DNA from: CAUZIB01 sp963578805
GTDB taxonomy: Bacteria > Acidobacteriota > Vicinamibacteria > Vicinamibacterales > UBA8438
Length of the DNA stretch: 22,565 nt
Assembly (NCBI GenBank): GCA_963578805.1
Contig: CAUZDY010000041.1
Span: forward strand, 1 to 22,565
Direction of reading: 5' to 3'
A program made the translations under genes and the position numbers. Shown here one piece after another: positions 16,247 through 22,565 of this stretch. Within the stretch, counting starts at the first letter, position 1. The number at the start of each line of letters is the position of its first letter. The notes under the pieces are model-generated. The model did not search any database, was not told the origin of the DNA, and saw only the letters and a program-made list of their open reading frames with translations.

Positions 16247-16511
16247 ACAGACCTCCCTGAACGGTGAGTGTGACAGTCGCGTGCCGGGCAGATGCATCAA
16301 AACATTTCCCGAATCAATTTCGACAACTAATGCTGTTTCCTGAGATTCCGGTGCACATTGTATCGTATGGGCTGGAGTGGCACCGATTTACAACGATGCG
16401 CCAGTCTGCACGGACAAAGGTAAGAAAGTCGATCGACGGAAATACATTTGACGTGGTCAGGAGCACCTGTCGGGGACGGCCTGGGTTGACGGTCTCATCG
16501 CTCCCTTACCC

Positions 16512-16766
16512 CTAATACTCCGCGTTAAACAGATTCTTCATCGCAAGCGTAAGCCGAGCGGGACCCTTGATCCATGAGACGGATGCGTCGAGTAGTGTGT
16601 AAGGATCGAATTAAAAGGTGTTGTCCCGATCTACCTGCACGCTGCTCACGTGTTTCACGTTCATGGCCGTTTCGAAGGATTGCGTCGGATTCGTAATGAA
16701 TCCCCAGTTGACGACGTAGTCAGGGGATATCCCAAGAAGGTCGACTATCTTGGGATGGCTCGACTA
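16512..16766 (-). pseudogene. remnant of a TonB-dependent receptor barrel C-terminus
   Basis: The minus strand between TAG at 16764-16766 and TAG at 16512-16514 encodes a typical last part of a TonB receptor barrel: DYVVNWGFITNPTQSFETAM, NVKHVSSVQVD, then DNTF-stop-FDPYTLLDASVSW, and finally ARLTLAMKNLFNAEY. An in-frame TAA (16611-16613) interrupts it, no start codon or upstream receptor sequence remains, and the intact receptor gene begins just upstream with its own complete barrel end. This is therefore a decayed fragment of a separate receptor gene. The family call rests on the LDASVSW and MKNLFNAEY motifs, which are characteristic of barrel ends. Confidence 0.8.
16728..16757 (-). terminator. 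hairpin after the TonB receptor gene
   Basis: ATCCCAAGA (16729-16737) and TCTTGGGAT (16748-16756) form a perfect 9-base stem, extendable by one G-T pair, with a 10-base loop containing GTCGAC. It begins about 34 bases after the stop codon of the receptor gene. No T-tract follows on the minus strand, so terminator function is likely by position only. It overlaps the start of the receptor remnant. Confidence 0.5.
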
Positions 16767-16790
16767 ACAGATAAGTCAGGGTGATCCTCA

Positions 16791-19154
16791 CTAGAACGAT
16801 ACCTCCAAGGCCAGTCGGGCCGAGCGAGGAATTGCGGCGTGGAAGTGCACGTCCCCGACAGCCTCTGGCTCGTCGCGAAGGCGCGACTCGAAGAAGTAGT
16901 CGATGTCGGATACCTCCGCATCGAGGAGGTTAAACCCTTCCAAACTCAACCGGACTCGGTCGGACAATTTGTATCCGATCACGGCGTTGACGAACGACGT
17001 TGACTCGGACTTAATACTGTTGTTTTCGAGTAGTGCGCGTGGTCCGAAGTGTCGTAGACGGACGCCTCCGAACGGTCCGGAGACGACACCGTCGGGCGGG
17101 TTCACTGCAACACCTCCCGAAACGACACGGTTCAGAGCCCCGGGAACGAAGTCTTCGCCAGCAGGGACATCGATAAACCGCGCGCGGGAGAACGAGACGT
17201 CCAGGTCTACGGTTGTCCACGGGTTTGGGGAAAAGTAGTTACTGACTTCGAGGCCCGCTCGGTGGGTGCCTGGTCCGTCCTGGGTGCTGCCCGAGTCACC
17301 GACATAGATGAGTTCCGAATCAAAGCTGAGATACCAGACAGTCGCCGTCGTCTGCAGCCTGGGCACCGCTACCGTCCGGATACCAAACTCCATCCCGTTG
17401 GCCCGGGCGAACGCCGGCGAAGGATTAGCCTTCTCGTTCGTGAAGGGATCCGCAGTCAGCATGATGCCCAGGGCCGAGTTGGAGTGGAACCCAAGTCCCC
17501 AGTTCGTATAAAGCTCGGTTCCACCCCACGGGCCAAATGCCGCCGATACCTTCGGGCTCATGATGCCCGCGGTCTTGGTGCCTGAGTTGAGAGGGTTCTT
17601 AGCCATCACGTCCCAGTGATAGAAGTCTCCGCGTAATCCGAATGTCGTCCGTACTATGCGGCTCCATTCGACCTCGGTTTCTCCGAAGAGGCCAACGGTG
17701 TATTGGTCGACGTCATCGGCACGCGCTGTCGAGATCCGCTCGGTCGCTCGAGTGCGGTACAACCCCAGCGGCCCTCCCACTGAATCGTTCCGAAACTCCA
17801 TACCAAACGCACTCTCAGACGGTTTACCGCCCACACGCGCCATCCGCCTCTGGGTCAGTTTTCCACCGGTCGTCCAACGCTCTTCAAACTGTTCGAACTG
17901 GTCGCCGTTGACCGGATCATTCAAAAAATACGTGAAGTTGTGAAACAACTGAACACCGTACCGTTGTGCATACCCGGTCACGCGTGTCGATCTATTGGAA
18001 TCCGACCACTGCCGGTCGATCGACCCGGCATACCGGTAAGTTTCGCCACCATCCGTCTCTTCGATAAATCCGAAACGGCCGATTGCGCCGCTCTCGACAG
18101 CGCGCCGAGGGATTTGATCGGTCGAATGCCAGTGATTCGCATAGCCCATGACCGTCGCTGACAATCCGTTACGCGCATCACCCTGGCTGTACCGGAGAAC
18201 GCCATTGAATTTGTCCAGCCCGTTCGGACTCTCCCAGGGACCATTATCTTGCTCATACTCTAACGCCGCCAGAACATTACCAGACCCGACGCGCGGGGAA
18301 GCCGCTCCCAGAAAACGGAGGTAACCAAAAGACCCGCTGCTGAATTTAACGATTGGCCTGCGCAGAACATTGAAGTAACTGATGTTCGCGGAACCGGCCG
18401 ATGAAAAATCCCCGGTCTCCGCGTAATACGGTCCTTTCCGAAACTGTACACCGCTGACCAATTCCGGGATGAGAAAGTTGGAATCTGCGTAGCCCTGCGA
18501 GTGCGCGTGACTGGGCATATTGACCGGAACCCCAGCAATCGTTTGACCGAAGTCGAAGCCGTGGTCCAGATTGAAGCCACGGAGATAGTACTGGTTAGCC
18601 TTACCCTCGCCGCTGTGCTGACTGATGATCATCCCCGGCACAGTCTCCAGAACCTCGGCCGCTCTGTTGATCGGCCGCGCTTCCAGCTGCGCCGCGGTGA
18701 TAGCGCCTTCACTGCCTGCGGTGGCGACACCGACCAGGCTCTCCTGGGGATTCTCTAAGTCGGCCAGGTTTCTAAACGTTCGATGTGCCGTGACCGTGAT
18801 GTCTGCACTCGCGGCCACAACCATGAAGGTGTTGGTCGACACTGTGGCACCAGCCATCACGACGATTTCCCGCCTGATGGTGCTGAAGTTGAGGAGGCGG
18901 AACGTCAGCTCGCCCGGACCTCTCGACACATTTACAAAGCGGTACGCTCCCGCATTGTCGGTGACAGTCTCGATCAGTAGCTGTGTGGCGGCCGGTACGA
19001 ACTGGACTATAACACCAGAAAGCGAAGCATTAGTCTGATCGAACACCCGACCTTCCACCGTGCCGCCCTCCTGCGTAAAACCTGAGATGGAAGCTAACAG
19101 CACAAAACTTACAGAGACTGCACTGACTCTTGCTGAGGACTTTGTTGTCTGCAC
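16791..19154 (-). CDS. TonB-dependent receptor with N-terminal carboxypeptidase-regulatory-like domain
   Basis: This 787-residue outer-membrane active transporter starts at a GTG (19154); the next upstream in-frame codons reach a stop without another start, and the ribosome binding site is weak. The signal peptide ends before Gln28. Residues 30-115 form a carboxypeptidase-D regulatory-like domain (GTVEGRVFDQTNASLSGV). The plug domain follows at about 125-250: EVLETVPGMII, YYLRGFNLDHGFDF, IAGVPVNMPSHAHSQGYAD (His216 and His218), and QFRKGPYYAE. A barrel runs to the C-terminal Phe (ARLALEVSF). All parts appear intact. The transported compound is unknown; the plug's SHAHSQGYAD segment is the most distinctive handle. 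It is a single gene, followed by a hairpin and a remnant of another receptor. Confidence 0.93.
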   Translation of the reverse strand: MQTTKSSARVSAVSVSFVLLASISGFTQEGGTVEGRVFDQTNASLSGVIVQFVPAATQLLIETVTDNAGAYRFVNVSRGPGELTFRLLNFSTIRREIVVMAGATVSTNTFMVVAASADITVTAHRTFRNLADLENPQESLVGVATAGSEGAITAAQLEARPINRAAEVLETVPGMIISQHSGEGKANQYYLRGFNLDHGFDFGQTIAGVPVNMPSHAHSQGYADSNFLIPELVSGVQFRKGPYYAETGDFSSAGSANISYFNVLRRPIVKFSSGSFGYLRFLGAASPRVGSGNVLAALEYEQDNGPWESPNGLDKFNGVLRYSQGDARNGLSATVMGYANHWHSTDQIPRRAVESGAIGRFGFIEETDGGETYRYAGSIDRQWSDSNRSTRVTGYAQRYGVQLFHNFTYFLNDPVNGDQFEQFEERWTTGGKLTQRRMARVGGKPSESAFGMEFRNDSVGGPLGLYRTRATERISTARADDVDQYTVGLFGETEVEWSRIVRTTFGLRGDFYHWDVMAKNPLNSGTKTAGIMSPKVSAAFGPWGGTELYTNWGLGFHSNSALGIMLTADPFTNEKANPSPAFARANGMEFGIRTVAVPRLQTTATVWYLSFDSELIYVGDSGSTQDGPGTHRAGLEVSNYFSPNPWTTVDLDVSFSRARFIDVPAGEDFVPGALNRVVSGGVAVNPPDGVVSGPFGGVRLRHFGPRALLENNSIKSESTSFVNAVIGYKLSDRVRLSLEGFNLLDAEVSDIDYFFESRLRDEPEAVGDVHFHAAIPRSARLALEVSF

Positions 19155-19270
19155 TGGCTGAGGGCCGTCTTTTAATTATCCCAACTGTGACAGTGTTTCG
19201 CGAATATTAGATTGGCGCGGTTCCTTTTCTTAAACCGTCAGTCCTCACCCCGTTAAAACACTCCAAGGGT

Positions 19271-20140
19271 CTAGACAAGTCGGGCCAACTCTTTCGGCAG
19301 TGGCGATTCAAAACGTAGAAGGGCTCCAGACGACGGGTGCTTAAATTGGAGAGACGTCGCGTGCAATCCCAGCCGTCTGACGGGATTCGTCCGAGCGTCA
19401 TACTTCCGATCGCCAACGATCGGACATCGGACATCGGCGAGATGCACTCGTAGCTGATTACGTCGACCCGTCTTTGGCGTCAATTCAACTAATGCGCATG
19501 TCGTAACTCGCTTCACCACCTGGTAATGCGTCACCGCATGACGTGTCCGCTCGCTGGGAGGGGTGCTGTGCACCTTAAACGGGTTACTCTCATCCAGGTA
19601 TGATGTGATTATTCCACGATTAGCCGGCGGACTTCCCTCCACCACCGCCAGATAACGCTTGTCGGTCTCGTCCCAGTGCTCTTGCAGGACTCGCTTCGCC
19701 GCCTTGGTCTTTGCGAACACCATAAGCCCGGATGTGTCGCGGTCCAACCGATGGACGATCCACACCCGTGCCGAGCTCTGAGTGCTGCCGCCGCGTACGT
19801 AGTCAGTCAGAAACGCATACGCAGTCCTATCACCTTTCTTTGCGCTGGCAACGCTCAGCAGATTCTCGGGTTTATCGATGACGAGCAACGACGCATCCTC
19901 GAACAGGATCCTCATGCCTACCGGTAATAAGGCTTCTCGACGCACCTCGCTCTTGGCGTGAATGGACACCACGTCCCCGGTATCGAGAGGGTGATTGTCA
20001 CGTGTCACAGATCGTCCGTTGACGTGAATCGACCCATACCTAAGCCACTGCCGCACCCGAGTTCTCTTCATCTCGGGACGACACTCAAAGAGAAAGTCCA
20101 AAAGCCTACCAGCGTGTTCGACAGTGTGAGACGCGACCAT
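19271..20140 (-). CDS. RluA-family RNA pseudouridine synthase
   Basis: This 289-residue cytoplasmic enzyme isomerises uridine to pseudouridine in rRNA or tRNA. An S4-like RNA-binding segment lies at about residues 8-60 (TRVRQWLRYGSIHVNGRSV). The catalytic motif VHRLDRDTSGLMVFAKT places the nucleophile at Asp133. Downstream motifs TGRRNQLRVHLA and CPIVGDRKYD and the late LGLHATSLQFKHP complete the family pattern. Length is slightly short of RluC/RluD (about 320). The ATG at 20140 has no strong ribosome binding site. It is the only clear housekeeping gene in the window and the only complete large protein without a signal peptide. Exact target position cannot be assigned. Confidence 0.93.
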   Translation of the reverse strand: MVASHTVEHAGRLLDFLFECRPEMKRTRVRQWLRYGSIHVNGRSVTRDNHPLDTGDVVSIHAKSEVRREALLPVGMRILFEDASLLVIDKPENLLSVASAKKGDRTAYAFLTDYVRGGSTQSSARVWIVHRLDRDTSGLMVFAKTKAAKRVLQEHWDETDKRYLAVVEGSPPANRGIITSYLDESNPFKVHSTPPSERTRHAVTHYQVVKRVTTCALVELTPKTGRRNQLRVHLADVRCPIVGDRKYDARTNPVRRLGLHATSLQFKHPSSGALLRFESPLPKELARLV

Positions 20141-20165
20141 GACGATTCAACAACTCGGCTTTCCG

Positions 20166-20390
20166 TCAAAACCCAGCAGACTGCACCAAATGATCCCAAA
20201 ATCTGAACCCAATGATTTCTACGGTAACTATGAAGGCGACGCCGAGCACAAGAGGAACCGCGACTCCAAAGCCGGCCCGCTCAGGCGTCGATGATATCCT
20301 GTTGGCAGCGATGTCTCGACGGGCACCGATGACCAAGGCCGCTAACACGAAAACAAGCAGCGCCGTGAGCAGGAGTAGTGGGAAAGGCAT
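20166..20390 (-). CDS. small two-helix membrane protein, unknown
   Basis: The frame encodes 74 residues with two strongly hydrophobic stretches: about 3-22 (PLLLLTALLVFVLAALVIGA) and 43-62 (VAVPLVLGVAFIVTVEIIGF). These are joined by a charged loop (RRDIAANRISSTPERAG) and end in a short tail. It lies 25 bases upstream of the pseudouridine synthase gene on the same strand and diverges from the DLH gene, leaving only 48 bases for both promoters. The ribosome binding site is weak. The hydrophobic pattern and fit in the gap support a real gene, but no family was recognised. Confidence 0.5.
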   Translation of the reverse strand: MPFPLLLLTALLVFVLAALVIGARRDIAANRISSTPERAGFGVAVPLVLGVAFIVTVEIIGFRFWDHLVQSAGF

Positions 20391-20438
20391 GTCGCGATAA
20401 CTATACAGTCACGTAAGATCAATGCTCAGGAGGCTCAT

Positions 20439-21305
20439 ATGTGCGATGACCGAACCGAACTCGACAACACCGGGTACTTGCATGCCACGAAGCTGACACG
20501 GCGGCAATTTGGAGCCATGTCGGCAGGAGCAGGACTGGCGATGCTTCTACCACGCGCCGTAAACGCCCAAGCTGTCTCGGAAACCGACCTCGACGTTACG
20601 ACCCCCGATGGTGTGGCTGATTCCTACTTTGTGCATCCCTCGAGTGGAACCCATCCCGGTGTCCTGATCTGGCCGGATGCATTTGGCTTGCGGCCCGCCA
20701 AGAAACAAATGGCTAGGCGCCTCGCGGAATCGGGCTACTCAGTATTGGTAGTCAACCAGTACTACCGGACGCAGCGAGCACCAATTGTCAACACCACAAA
20801 CTTCGCCGAAGTACGCGACACACTTATGCCTCTGATGCAATCGTTGAACGCGGACACCCAAACGAGGGATGCGAAGGCCTTCGTGAGCTTCCTTGACAGC
20901 CAGCCAGCTGTGGACCAAGGCCGCAAGATGGGGACTATGGGCTACTGCATGGGCGGGCCGTTCACGATGCGCACCGCCGCGGCCGTCCCAGATCGCATCG
21001 GTGCCGCCGCGTCTTTTCACGGCGGTGGACTCGTGACCGATGCGGCCGACAGCCCGCATCTCCTCGTGCCCAAGATAAAAGCGCAGTACCTGTTCGCGAT
21101 CGCGGCAAACGACGACGAGAATCAGCCGGAAGCGAAGGACGTACTTCGCGACACGTTTGCGCGGGAAGGATTGACGGCGGAGGTCGAAGTGTACGCTGGC
21201 GCAATGCACGGTTGGTGTCCACCTGATTCTGGCGTATACAACGAAACGCAGGCGGAGCGGGCATGGAGCCGACTCCTGGTGCTCTTCGAAAATGCGTTAG
21301 CGTAG
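20439..21305 (+). CDS. Tat-exported dienelactone-hydrolase family protein
   Basis: This 288-residue alpha/beta hydrolase has GGAGG 5 bases before ATG 20439. A twin-arginine signal is visible: TRRQFGAMSAGAGLAMLL (20-37, Arg21-Arg22), cleaved before Gln44. The catalytic triad of dienelactone hydrolases is present: Cys170 in GYCMGG, Asp225 or Asp226 in ANDDEN, and His257 in MHGW. The family cleaves lactones or esters such as those in ring-fission pathways, but exported members often have other ester substrates. Tat export implies folding, perhaps with a cofactor, before transport. The next gene follows at once on the same strand, so they are probably co-transcribed. Confidence 0.9.
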   Translation: MCDDRTELDNTGYLHATKLTRRQFGAMSAGAGLAMLLPRAVNAQAVSETDLDVTTPDGVADSYFVHPSSGTHPGVLIWPDAFGLRPAKKQMARRLAESGYSVLVVNQYYRTQRAPIVNTTNFAEVRDTLMPLMQSLNADTQTRDAKAFVSFLDSQPAVDQGRKMGTMGYCMGGPFTMRTAAAVPDRIGAAASFHGGGLVTDAADSPHLLVPKIKAQYLFAIAANDDENQPEAKDVLRDTFAREGLTAEVEVYAGAMHGWCPPDSGVYNETQAERAWSRLLVLFENALA

Positions 21306-21323
21306 GTGTGCATTAGCAGCAGG

Positions 21324-21902
21324 ATGATGGCACGCATAGCGGCCATCGGGGCGTGGAGCCTGGTGTGGATGGCGGTTCCCGGCGCACAGACGCGCTGGAT
21401 CGACATTGAACGGTCCATGGTCACGGTACACGTCTCCGCTTCGGAGAAGGCAGGTATGAGCGTCTCCGGATACGTGATCGAGGCACCACTCGCAGAAGGA
21501 TCGGTCGACGACACCGATACACCGCACCTAGCACTCGTGATAAATGTCCAGCAACTTCGCATTACGAAACCACGGCGCTCGTCGGAAGAAGGGCGCAAAA
21601 TGTACGCGGCGATGCTCGGACCCGAAGGACTCGACTCCGAGCGGTTTTCCCGGATCACCTATCACTCGCTGACGGTCGACCCAATCGAGGCCGACGGTTG
21701 GCTTGTACAGGGCGAGTTACAGATACAAGGCCGCTTCCTACCCCTCGATGTCCGCGCAGCGAGGCATGGGGACCGTTTTACCGGTACGACGACATTATTG
21801 CTGAACGACTTCGGGATATCGTCGACGAGCGCCGCGGAGATTACGACGACAGTCGACTACGAGGTGCGAGTCGACTTTAACATCGTACTGGAAACGCCCT
21901 AA
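21324..21902 (+). CDS. YceI-like lipid-binding-fold exported protein
   Basis: About 192 residues, starting at ATG 21324 (or 21327) just after the DLH stop codon; an in-frame GTG at 21306 abuts that stop but lacks a ribosome binding site. The signal peptide ends before Gln22 (VPGAQ). The mature protein has the YceI-like pattern of repeated beta strands forming a lipocalin-like barrel (RWIDIERSMVTVHVSASEK, then FSRITYHSLTVDPIEAD, LQIQGRFLPLDVRAAR and the closing VDYEVRVDFNIVL). YceI proteins bind isoprenoid-like or other hydrophobic molecules in the periplasm. The match is moderate and the ligand unknown. Operon partner: the DLH-family hydrolase. Confidence 0.72.
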   Translation: MMARIAAIGAWSLVWMAVPGAQTRWIDIERSMVTVHVSASEKAGMSVSGYVIEAPLAEGSVDDTDTPHLALVINVQQLRITKPRRSSEEGRKMYAAMLGPEGLDSERFSRITYHSLTVDPIEADGWLVQGELQIQGRFLPLDVRAARHGDRFTGTTTLLLNDFGISSTSAAEITTTVDYEVRVDFNIVLETP

Positions 21903-21931
21903 AACTCCGATTGAGGGTGTCTCTTGCTTCT

Positions 21932-22565
21932 TCAGCTGTCCCCGGACACTTTGGCCGCGTCGAGCACCCGTAGCCAGTTTTCCCCAAGGATCTTCTGGAT
22001 TCTCTCGGGAACATATCCCCTGTCCACCAAGGCTTTGGTCAGGCGTGGGTAGCTGGTCGCGTCGAAGTCGCGCATGTTCGCCCTACCATCCATCATATCC
22101 AACCCGATACCGATGTAATCCTCTCCAACCAGGTTCACGGCGTAATCGACAACTTTCACCCAGTCCTCCTCGGTTGGAAGAGGTCCACCCGCGTCGATGG
22201 TCTCCTGCTGCAGTTCTCGCCACGGTACGCCGAAGTCGTATCCGACAAGGCTATGACCTTTGTCATGATTCCAGTTCTCTCGCATCTCGGTATCGAGCGT
22301 AGCGATGTACTGGCCATAGTCTCGACTGGGTAACCGAATCAAATCCTGGAGCCAATCGACTTCAGGTGCCGAGGACCGGCGCTGGGTAATCTGCCAGTCG
22401 AGGGATTCCTGACTGAGATAGTCAGCTTGGGAATGGATACCAATCAGACCACCCTTGGCAGCCATCGCCGTGAGCACAGCATCCGACAGGGCTCTCGTGT
22501 GATTCGAAAATTGTCGAAGTCCATGATGGCTCGCCACCACCGGTGCCGCACTCGCCTCGATGATT
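21932..22565 (-). CDS. membrane-dipeptidase family (peptidase M19) C-terminal part, 5' end outside window
   Basis: The frame is open to the window edge and ends at TGA (21932-21934). The visible 210 residues begin IIEASAAPVVASHHGLRQFSNHTRALSD, cited in part. This matches the M19 block PVIASHSNAR with its RNLSDE follow-up; the histidine of ASH is the expected zinc ligand. Next come AMAAKGGLIGI, then YIGIGLDMMDG, which matches the family's HVGIGSDFDG, and finally the C-terminal helix ILGENWLRVLDA. Members are zinc dipeptidases acting on dipeptides and some beta-lactams. An insertion of about 70 residues between GGLIGI and GEDYIGIG is longer than in typical renal-type dipeptidases. The first zinc ligands lie outside the window. 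It is convergent with the YceI-like gene, 29 bases apart. Confidence 0.85.
   Translation of the reverse strand, partial: IIEASAAPVVASHHGLRQFSNHTRALSDAVLTAMAAKGGLIGIHSQADYLSQESLDWQITQRRSSAPEVDWLQDLIRLPSRDYGQYIATLDTEMRENWNHDKGHSLVGYDFGVPWRELQQETIDAGGPLPTEEDWVKVVDYAVNLVGEDYIGIGLDMMDGRANMRDFDATSYPRLTKALVDRGYVPERIQKILGENWLRVLDAAKVSGDS

Noticed and set aside
16264..16515. Plus-strand open frame of about 83 codons upstream of the B3-like gene
   Set aside because: No ribosome binding site and no protein-like pattern. It covers the minus-strand gene's promoter region and runs up to the TonB remnant.
2873..16613. Reassignment of TAA to Gln, suggested by in-frame TAA in family A copy 3 and in the TonB remnant
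   Set aside because: TAA ends several genes exactly where their families end (188-190, 1450-1452, 21900-21902), so it is a working stop codon. The TonB remnant is also truncated at its 5' side.
1..22565. tRNA or rRNA genes, CRISPR arrays, insertion sequences, integrase and attachment sites
   Set aside because: No T-loop-like tRNA signature, no evenly spaced repeats, no transposase or integrase motifs, and no flanking direct repeats were found by eye.

Overview
The window is a gene-dense stretch (I estimate a mid-50s % GC) of a Gram-negative, outer-membrane-bearing, probably free-living heterotroph. A TonB receptor, a DUF5916 barrel protein, several PQQ quinoproteins and four copies of an uncharacterised exported family with the motifs DLQGVW and YACHEGNY together resemble Acidobacteriota (Vicinamibacteria-like) genomes. 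That placement is inference from remembered family distribution, not a search. No rRNA, tRNA, CRISPR, integrase or transposase was found, and no regulatory gene.

Layout. 1-190: C-terminus of a PQQ-dependent alcohol dehydrogenase, followed by a good terminator. 397-3778: three copies of the exported family, here called family A. The first two are convergent and share a strong hairpin. The second and third are divergent. The third carries an ochre codon inside its most conserved motif. 10788 down to 4117 (minus strand): a likely transcription unit of a glucose-dehydrogenase-like quinoprotein, an NHL beta-propeller protein, an exported amidase-signature enzyme and an alcohol-dehydrogenase-type quinoprotein. 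13468-11165: CBM9-like/DUF5916 outer-membrane protein. 15113-13989: fourth family A member. 16246-15377: subclass B3-like metallo-beta-lactamase-fold hydrolase. 16766-16512: decayed C-terminus of a TonB-dependent receptor. 19154-16791: complete TonB-dependent receptor. 20140-19271: RluA-family pseudouridine synthase. 20390-20166: small two-helix membrane protein. 20439-21902: Tat-exported dienelactone-hydrolase-like protein followed by a YceI-like protein. 22565-21932: partial M19 dipeptidase.

How the genes fit together. Nearly everything is predicted to be exported. The set suggests a periplasmic and outer-membrane programme: TonB-driven uptake plus oxidation (quinoproteins) and hydrolysis (amidase, dipeptidase, metallo-hydrolase, DLH) of small organic compounds. 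No substrate can be named from the sequence. The most striking unexplained pattern is that all thirteen signal peptides in the window are followed by Gln at the predicted +1 position. This resembles the 'Q-rule' (N-terminal Gln, possible pyroglutamate) described for Bacteroidetes. Other points of interest are an Asp-to-Asn change at the presumed catalytic position of one quinoprotein, the invariant Cys/His/Trp pattern of family A, the nonsense-interrupted family A copy, and the TonB receptor remnant.
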